NCBI RefSeq assembly: GCF_001411555.2
Contig: NC_049901.1
Span: 37,086,838 to 37,150,837, forward strand
Source of the DNA: Juglans regia
Taxonomy: Eukaryota > Streptophyta > Magnoliopsida > Fagales > Juglandaceae
DNA: 64,000 bases
Direction of reading: 5' to 3'
A model generated the notes under the pieces. It had not been told where the DNA came from and did no database searches. It worked only from the letters and a program-made list of their open reading frames with translations. This document shows, one piece after another, positions 59,301 to 64,000 of the stretch (its first letter is position 1; every line of letters begins with the position of its first letter). The position numbers and the translations under genes are program-made.

Positions 59301-62192
59301 ATCTTTCACAGATCTATTATCTCAAGTGGGGAGATATTGAAGCACAAAGCCTCAAATGGGCACATCAACAATTCTAACAGTCATTTGGAAGCAGCTAACT
59401 CAGATGTTGAGGTTCTTTTTGTATATCTTTGTGATTCATTCTCATGAACAAAATATAGTTGCTTGTCTTGAAGTCTGTAATCACAGCCACTGAATGTGGT
59501 TTTTTGTCGATAATGGTGGTTGATACCTTATTGTTTCAATACCAAGATTTCCCAATGTCCAAATTATATGGCCTAAACCATTAAGAGGTGACCATTATAT
59601 TAGTAAAGCACTAGATTTGCTTAAATGTTCAAATTATATGGCCTAAACCATTAAGAGGTGACCATTATATTAGTAAAGCACTAGATTTGCTTCTGTGGTA
59701 AGCAAAGCTTCTCTTCTGCAATACTTCTTTTTTCAGAAAATTTTTGCATTCCCTGGTTTGTGTTTTGTCAGTTGGTTACTGTGCAGAGTTTCCAAAATGT
59801 TAGGTTATGCGCTGCCATCCCATAAAGACATTTAAAATACTTACAGTTTCTATTTCCAGTTCCCTCCAATGATTGTGGCTTCAATTTTTTCCTTGTTGAT
59901 TTTCTTTATACTTTTTTTGGGTTTGGTGGGGGGATGCCAATATTGACAGTTTACCTCAATAATGTAGATGCTTTTGTTTTTGGATGATATATATACTAGG
60001 GATGAAAACCGATGTCATTGGTGCGGTTTCAGTCCAAAACCAACGCCACACCGACGGATTTTTCAAAGGTTTAGAACCGGCCAATTAAGGGGGAGCAAAC
60101 CGGCAGTCTCGGTGTCGGTGTGATTCCAGTCGGTTCTTCGGTTTCCCGTCGGTGGCGCTATGAATATGGAGGGGAGTGGAGGACGGTGGGGCTACATGTG
60201 AATGTGTGAGAGAGGAGAGATATTCTAAAGAAAGAAGAAGAAGAGGGAGGGGAGGGGAGGGGAGGGGGTGGGCTTATTAAACCCTAGTCGAAACGGCGCC
60301 GTTTTAAGCCAAACGACGTCGTTTTATATAATTTTTTTTATAAACATCAAGTCTAAAATGACGCCGTTTCACTCACTTAAGTGAAATGCTGTCAATTTAT
60401 ATATGTATAATATAAAATATATATAATTGGCCGGTTCGGTCGGACTGAACCAGCTGACGTCGGTTTTCATATTTTTTTGCCGCCAGCTAACCGGTTCCGG
60501 ACTCCAGCAGCCGGTTCGCATCTGTGACGGCTGGTGTGGTCGGTTATTGTACAGCCATAATATATACACCTAATGTGTCCCTTTGTATTGTTTTGATACC
60601 AGCCTGCCTTGGTACACATACATATCTATTTATTTTTTGTCATGGAATCTCAGCATGGCAAGGCCTTTCAGACCAACCCCCAAGGAGTAAACCCTTGATG
60701 CACGATCCTACTTGCCAGAACTCTACATCAGTTAATCCATGGTAACCCCTAGCGCAGAATTGAACCCGAGGTGTCTGAGTTCACAGCTCATCTCAAGCCC
60801 GCTCTTTGATCACTAGGCTGCATCCTGATGAGTAGTGCATATAGAAAAGCAATTGTCTTTTTGTTGTTTCCTTGTGGGGAACTCCTTGCCGAGGGCCTGT
60901 GCACGCCCGTGATTAATCGAGACGCTATTTCTTGACACCTGGTGCCAATAAAATAAAAAAGTATCACATCAAAAAGGGTTTTGGAATGGCCATTTCCTTT
61001 CATGCTCCTGTTTGCATGTGTATATCTATGCCTGTTTATTTGAGACTAAGTACCATAGTTGATGTGCTTTCCTGGGTCAGGTTGTTCGCATGGTAGTGGG
61101 CAGTACAGCTGCTGGGCACCTTTATAGTTGCTTGATACCTCTTGTTCTTCTTCTTGTTGACGGTAATGCTCTTGCTCATCTTGGCTGTTGCAACCTTTGA
61201 ATGTTTTTTTTTTACAGTATAGCTTCAGGTTTTAACAGTGCTATTTTCTGAATTAGGTAGCAGCCCTATTGATGTTATTGATTCACGATGGGAGTTGTAC
61301 GTCTTGATTCAGAAGAAACCTGATCAGCAGGGCGAGATTCAATGTAGATTGCTTGGTTTTACAGCCATTTATCGTTTTTTCCATTATCCAGAAAGTTCTC
61401 GCTTGCGACTTAGTCAGGTTTGCTCTTATTTATTGTCGTTAATTGAATCTTGCCTTGCATGATACAGAGAATCCAATTTTGGTGCCCTTATGTGAGCGGG
61501 ATTTGTACTTCATTGGCTCATCTATTTAGCATTCATTGAGATTTTGCTTGTTGCAGATATTGGTATTACCTCCTTACCAACACAAAGGTTATGGCCGTTA
61601 CCTTCTGGAGGTGCTGAACAATGTTGCAGTGTCTGAAGATGTTTATGACCTGACAGTTGAAGAGCCACTAGACTACTTCCAGCATGTGCGAACTTGTGTT
61701 GACATCCCACGCTTGCTTGTTTTTGACCCAATCCAGCATGCAGTTAGTTCTGTTGTTTCATGCATGAAGGAAGGGAAACTGTCAAAGAAAATCCACATCC
61801 CTCGGTTCATGCCACCTCCAAGTGTCATTAATGATGTTAGGAAAAGCTTGAAGATTAACAAAAAACAGTTTCTCAAGTGTTGGGAGGTTTTAATATATCT
61901 TGCCCTTGATCCTGTTGACAAGTACATGGAAGATTATGTGAGCGTCATTTCTAAACGTGTGAAGGATGATATTATTGGGAAAGATTCTGGGACTGCTGGA
62001 AAGCGACTAATTGAAGTTCCAGGTGATTATGATCAGGAGATGTCGTTTGTAATGTGTAGGTCTCAAGCTGGTGAAGCTAGTAGTGTTCAGATGGATGAAA
62101 ATGAGACAACCCAAGAAGAGCAGCTCCGGCAATTAGTCGATGAGAGGGTCAAAGAAATCAAGTTAATTGCACAGAAGGTATCTGTGCATTGA
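56330..62192 (+). CDS. HAG2: HAT1-type (type B) histone acetyltransferase
   Basis: Acetylates free histone H4 (Lys5/Lys12 in the family) before chromatin assembly; GNAT fold. Exons: 56330-56408, 56556-56597, 58537-58646, 58801-58869, 59009-59047, 59131-59207, 59312-59411, 61081-61162, 61257-61417, 61557-62192; 1395 nt, 464 aa. The N-terminus MGQKQQPTADP...PKKRRRVGF looks like a nuclear signal. Residues about 40-130 form the HAT1 N-terminal domain (CIDPIDLSSFFDEDGKIYGY). Acetyl-CoA-binding motif A is at residues 257-271 (LPPYQHKGYGRYLLE), and the acidic catalytic pair is in TVEEPLDYFQ (Glu288/Glu289 region). A Lys/Glu-rich helix ends the protein. The exon 2 acceptor is a NAGNAG. Intron 7 (1.67 kb) contains a 70-bp tandem duplication, a TIR element and SINEs. 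Confidence 0.93.
57264..57514 (-). mobile_element. tRNA-derived SINE, family B
   Basis: Minus-strand head CCAAGTGGTTAAGGCCTTGG followed by a B-box-like GGTCCAACATTC; poly-T on the plus strand at 57264-57278 is the tail. The direct repeat TAGTTCC (57257-57263 and 57515-57521) fits a target duplication. It lies in intron 2 of the HAT1-type gene, antisense. Confidence 0.72.
59557..59696. repeat. 70-bp tandem duplication in HAT1-type intron 7
   Basis: Two nearly perfect copies of a unit starting AAATTATATGGCCTAAACCA (59561 and 59631). Only a base or two differ, so the event is recent. Confidence 0.93.
60002..60470. mobile_element. TIR element in HAT1-type intron 7
   Basis: ATGAAAACCGATGTCA (60002-60017) and TGACGTCGGTTTTCAT (60455-60470) are inverted repeats with one mismatch. 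The interior carries repeated CCGGTTCGG-like motifs, a purine tract GGAGGGGAGGGGAGGGGAGG near 60246 and AAACGGCGCCGTTTT near 60291. CG-rich similarity continues past 60470, so the right boundary may be further out. No ORF. Confidence 0.6.
60640..60830 (-). mobile_element. tRNA-derived SINE, family B
   Basis: The minus-strand head has GCCTAGTGATCAAAGAGCGG and a B-box GGTTCAATTCTG. The body shares AAGGCCTTTCAGA and GGAGTAAACCC with the copy at 57264-57514. The tail is near 60633. The target duplication is not clear. Confidence 0.68.
60868..60960 (+). mobile_element. SINE fragment, family A
   Basis: GGGGAACTCCTTGCCGAGGG...CCTGTGCACGCCCGTGATTA ends with GACACCTGGTGCCAATAAAA and an A-rich tail, matching the 3' halves at 12420-12629 and 18848-18918. 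Plus orientation, 5' part missing or diverged. It directly follows the family-B head. Confidence 0.72.
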
Positions 62193-63022
62193 GTGAATCG
62201 GGGCTGAGGCATCCTAGTGAACTATCTGTGAAGTTCCTTAGTATTATCAAATGATGCAATCATACGAGAGGTCTCAGTGACGCTATTCTTTTTTAAGAAC
62301 GGAGGATTTTCTGTAGATGATTTGGCTGTACTGTACTTGGAAGTTCTAACTTATGTTAATTTAGAAAATTTATTAAACTATTCGCTGAATTCGAGCATCT
62401 AAAAGGCTACACTTTGATGTGGTTAGCATGTATTCTATATGAAGTGCGCTACACTTTTTAACTCCAAAGCGAGTAGTGTAACAATCATGACCCATTTGCC
62501 ACTTTTTCCCCCCAAGGGACACCAGCTGCACCCATCATCTTTACTTTGAATTGATGGTTTCCAGTATATCTCTACCTATCGGGCAAATGCTGAATCTGTG
62601 TGAAATGTTTAAAGCATTCTAGTCATTTTCACATCGCCCACAGTTGCAGAGGATATGCTTGAGAAACACTGGGAATGAAAGTTTTGAAGATTTTTGTGAA
62701 AGTCGTAGGTTTCACTAAAAGCTAGTTTACTCTACACTCCCTTGTGTTATGTCGATGCAATTCCCCAATAATTTTTTATAAAGCTAGTTCACTAACTGAT
62801 TTAAAACTACAACCAAATTATACACCTTCTCTCAATGGCTCCGCCGGATTACTCTTCTCAAGTATGCATTTATAACGGAGACACATGTGCCTAGGCACTG
62901 GCTTTATCCTACAACATCTTCATTCATTGTTGGTCTTTTGCACCCAAATCTTCCAGTGAAATCAAGCAAGTGGAGAAGGTAGCTCTATCTGAGACTTCCC
63001 CCCCGGACGCATAACAAGTGCA
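62193..63022. other. Convergent intergenic space
   Basis: Holds the 3' UTRs of the HAT1-type gene (plus) and of the unrecognised gene on the minus strand. No ORF, RNA or repeat that I can support. Confidence 0.5.
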
Positions 63023-63565
63023 CTAAATCTTGTGGACGCTGAAACCTGCATCCTCTGATGTCAAGTTCTCTTTCCAGTTCTCAAATTCGGATCCACCAAA
63101 CATCAGTTGCTTGATTCCAATTATGCTGTTAAATCAAAAGACAACAGGGGTAAAAGAATAAACAAATTAGAACAGACAAATATGAGTTTTTTTTTTTTTT
63201 TTCAAGTCCACGTAAAAATAGGGCCTAAGACCAACGAAGAAACATCAGATTCAAAAGTATCCAATTAAGGCCAAGCCAAGAACAATTATGGAGCTGAAAG
63301 AGTGAAAAAAAAAAAAAAAAAGGAATCCTAGCTATTAGCGTATGCATGCCTGTCTTAACCTCACATTCCTATGTAGAAACACAAAGATGCAGAGACAAGT
63401 TAATCAGTACTTCCTGGCCCAAACCTTAATTGGTGAGTCACTACAAACTAAAAAGATAATTTGAAAAGAAATAGAGAGAGATGCAGAGCTTACTCAGAAC
63501 TTAGTTGTGTCAATGCATTTATCAGAACATCCAGAAGCAGCGGTTCACGGGTCCCAATATCCACC
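63023..63565 (-). CDS. Last two coding exons of an unrecognised gene
   Basis: Minus-strand exons 63565-63494 and 63125-63023 join in frame through a GA|C codon, with GTAAGC donor and TTAACAG acceptor. They encode the C-terminal 58 or so residues: VDIGTREPLLLDVLINALTQ, then LSSDIIGIKQLMFGGSEFEN, then WKENLTSEDAGFSVHKI and a TAG stop. The upstream exon acceptor at 63566-63577 (TTTTAACAG) shows that more exons lie to the right, beyond or near the window edge. I do not recognise the family. The sequence looks conserved and coding: no repeats, balanced composition, intact splice sites. Confidence 0.65.
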
Positions 63566-63819
63566 CTGTTAAAATTGAATTTTTTTATCAGTCTATTAAA
63601 ATTGCTACCATTTCTATTAGCAAGATCTCTCTCTCTCTCTCTCTCTCTCTCAATGTATGTATATAATACTTCCATTGCCAATTACCAAAAACAATCAGCA
63701 CACCTATATTGAGCATTATCCAGAAAAGAATATTAAAAAAAAACACAAACACACTCCCATTCCTGTTAAAACTGAATTTTTTTATCAGTCTGTTATTATT
63801 GTTAGCATATCTATGAGCA

Positions 63820-63853
<34 letters not shown>

Positions 63854-63960
63854 GTATGTATATAAATACTTCCATTGCCAATTACCAAAAACAATCATCA
63901 CACCTATATTGAGCATTATCCAGAAAAGAATATTAAAAAAAACATAAACACACTCGCATC
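63565..63960. repeat. 197-bp tandem duplication spanning a splice acceptor
   Basis: Two head-to-tail copies starting CCTGTTAAAATTGAATTTTT (63565) and CCTGTTAAAACTGAATTTTT (63762), each with a (CT)n run, CAATGTATGTATATAA and AGAAAAGAATATTAAAAAAA. They differ at a few positions and in the lengths of simple repeats. The left copy carries the 3' splice acceptor of the minus-strand exon at 63565. Confidence 0.93.
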
Positions 63961-64000
63961 CATTATCCATAATTTCAAAATGGTTCCCTACCAGAATCGT

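Noticed and set aside
60740..60830. Possible tRNA gene on the minus strand
   Set aside because: The same reasoning applies: a tRNA-like SINE head with a degraded acceptor stem.
63490..63970. ORFs with repeated Arg-Glu or Ser-Leu runs
   Set aside because: They are translations of (CT)n microsatellites and carry no protein signal, apart from the real exon at 63494-63565.

Overview
This is a eukaryotic nuclear window from a flowering plant, very probably a woody eudicot. It is AT-rich and has spliced genes with GT-AG introns and plant-type proteins, separated by large transposon-filled gaps. Its repeats include Ty1/copia and Ty3/gypsy LTR elements, CACTA remnants, Helitron ends, Tourist-like MITEs and tRNA-derived SINEs. 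The MITE style suggests a Fagales or Juglandaceae tree, but that is only an impression. There is no prokaryotic, viral or organellar gene cluster, and I found no convincing new multigene system.

Layout. 1-3.1 kb: decayed CACTA (En/Spm) transposon with a palindromic subterminal repeat field. 3.5-8.4 kb: MITEs, a broken reverse-strand gypsy-type gag-like ORF and a Helitron 3' end. 8.6-14.6 kb: mitochondrial ATP synthase subunit g, two coding exons split by a 4.4-kb intron that carries a SINE and a retroposed 5S rRNA fragment. 14.6-17.9 kb: MITEs and a dispersed repeat. 17.97-23.07 kb: large IST1-like ESCRT regulator (1107 aa). 24.1-27.5 kb: young Ty1/copia element on the minus strand, lacking reverse transcriptase. 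27.5-34.6 kb: Helitron and MITE desert. 34.6-35.66 kb: caffeoyl-CoA O-methyltransferase-like pseudogene. 35.67-40.4 kb: decayed chromodomain Ty3/gypsy element, also without the RT core. 42.15-45.24 kb: deoxyhypusine synthase (minus strand, 7 coding exons, 367 aa). 47.6-50.7 kb: intergenic repeats. 50.7-52.37 kb: divergent ribosomal protein S15a/uS8 (minus), head-to-head with an F-box/LRR gene (52.65-54.82 kb, plus). 56.33-62.19 kb: HAT1-type histone acetyltransferase (10 exons, 464 aa). 63.0 kb to the end: last two coding exons of an unrecognised minus-strand gene.

The intact genes are housekeeping genes: mitochondrial ATP synthesis, ESCRT/MVB sorting, eIF5A hypusination, a ribosomal protein, type-B histone acetylation. 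They do not form one pathway. From memory, ATP synthase g, IST1-like, S15a and the F-box/LRR gene are also neighbours on Arabidopsis chromosome 4 (about At4g29420-At4g29480), so the order looks like ancestral eudicot synteny enlarged by transposons. Exon junctions were set by reading frame, splice signals and family conservation. For every intact gene the exon lengths sum to a whole number of codons. The most useful anomalies are a 5S rRNA retroposon with a target duplication, an RT-less copia element with nearly identical TA...TA LTRs, a missing AG acceptor in the S15a gene, a GC donor in deoxyhypusine synthase, a Helitron 5'-end cluster, and several tandem duplications inside introns and near genes.
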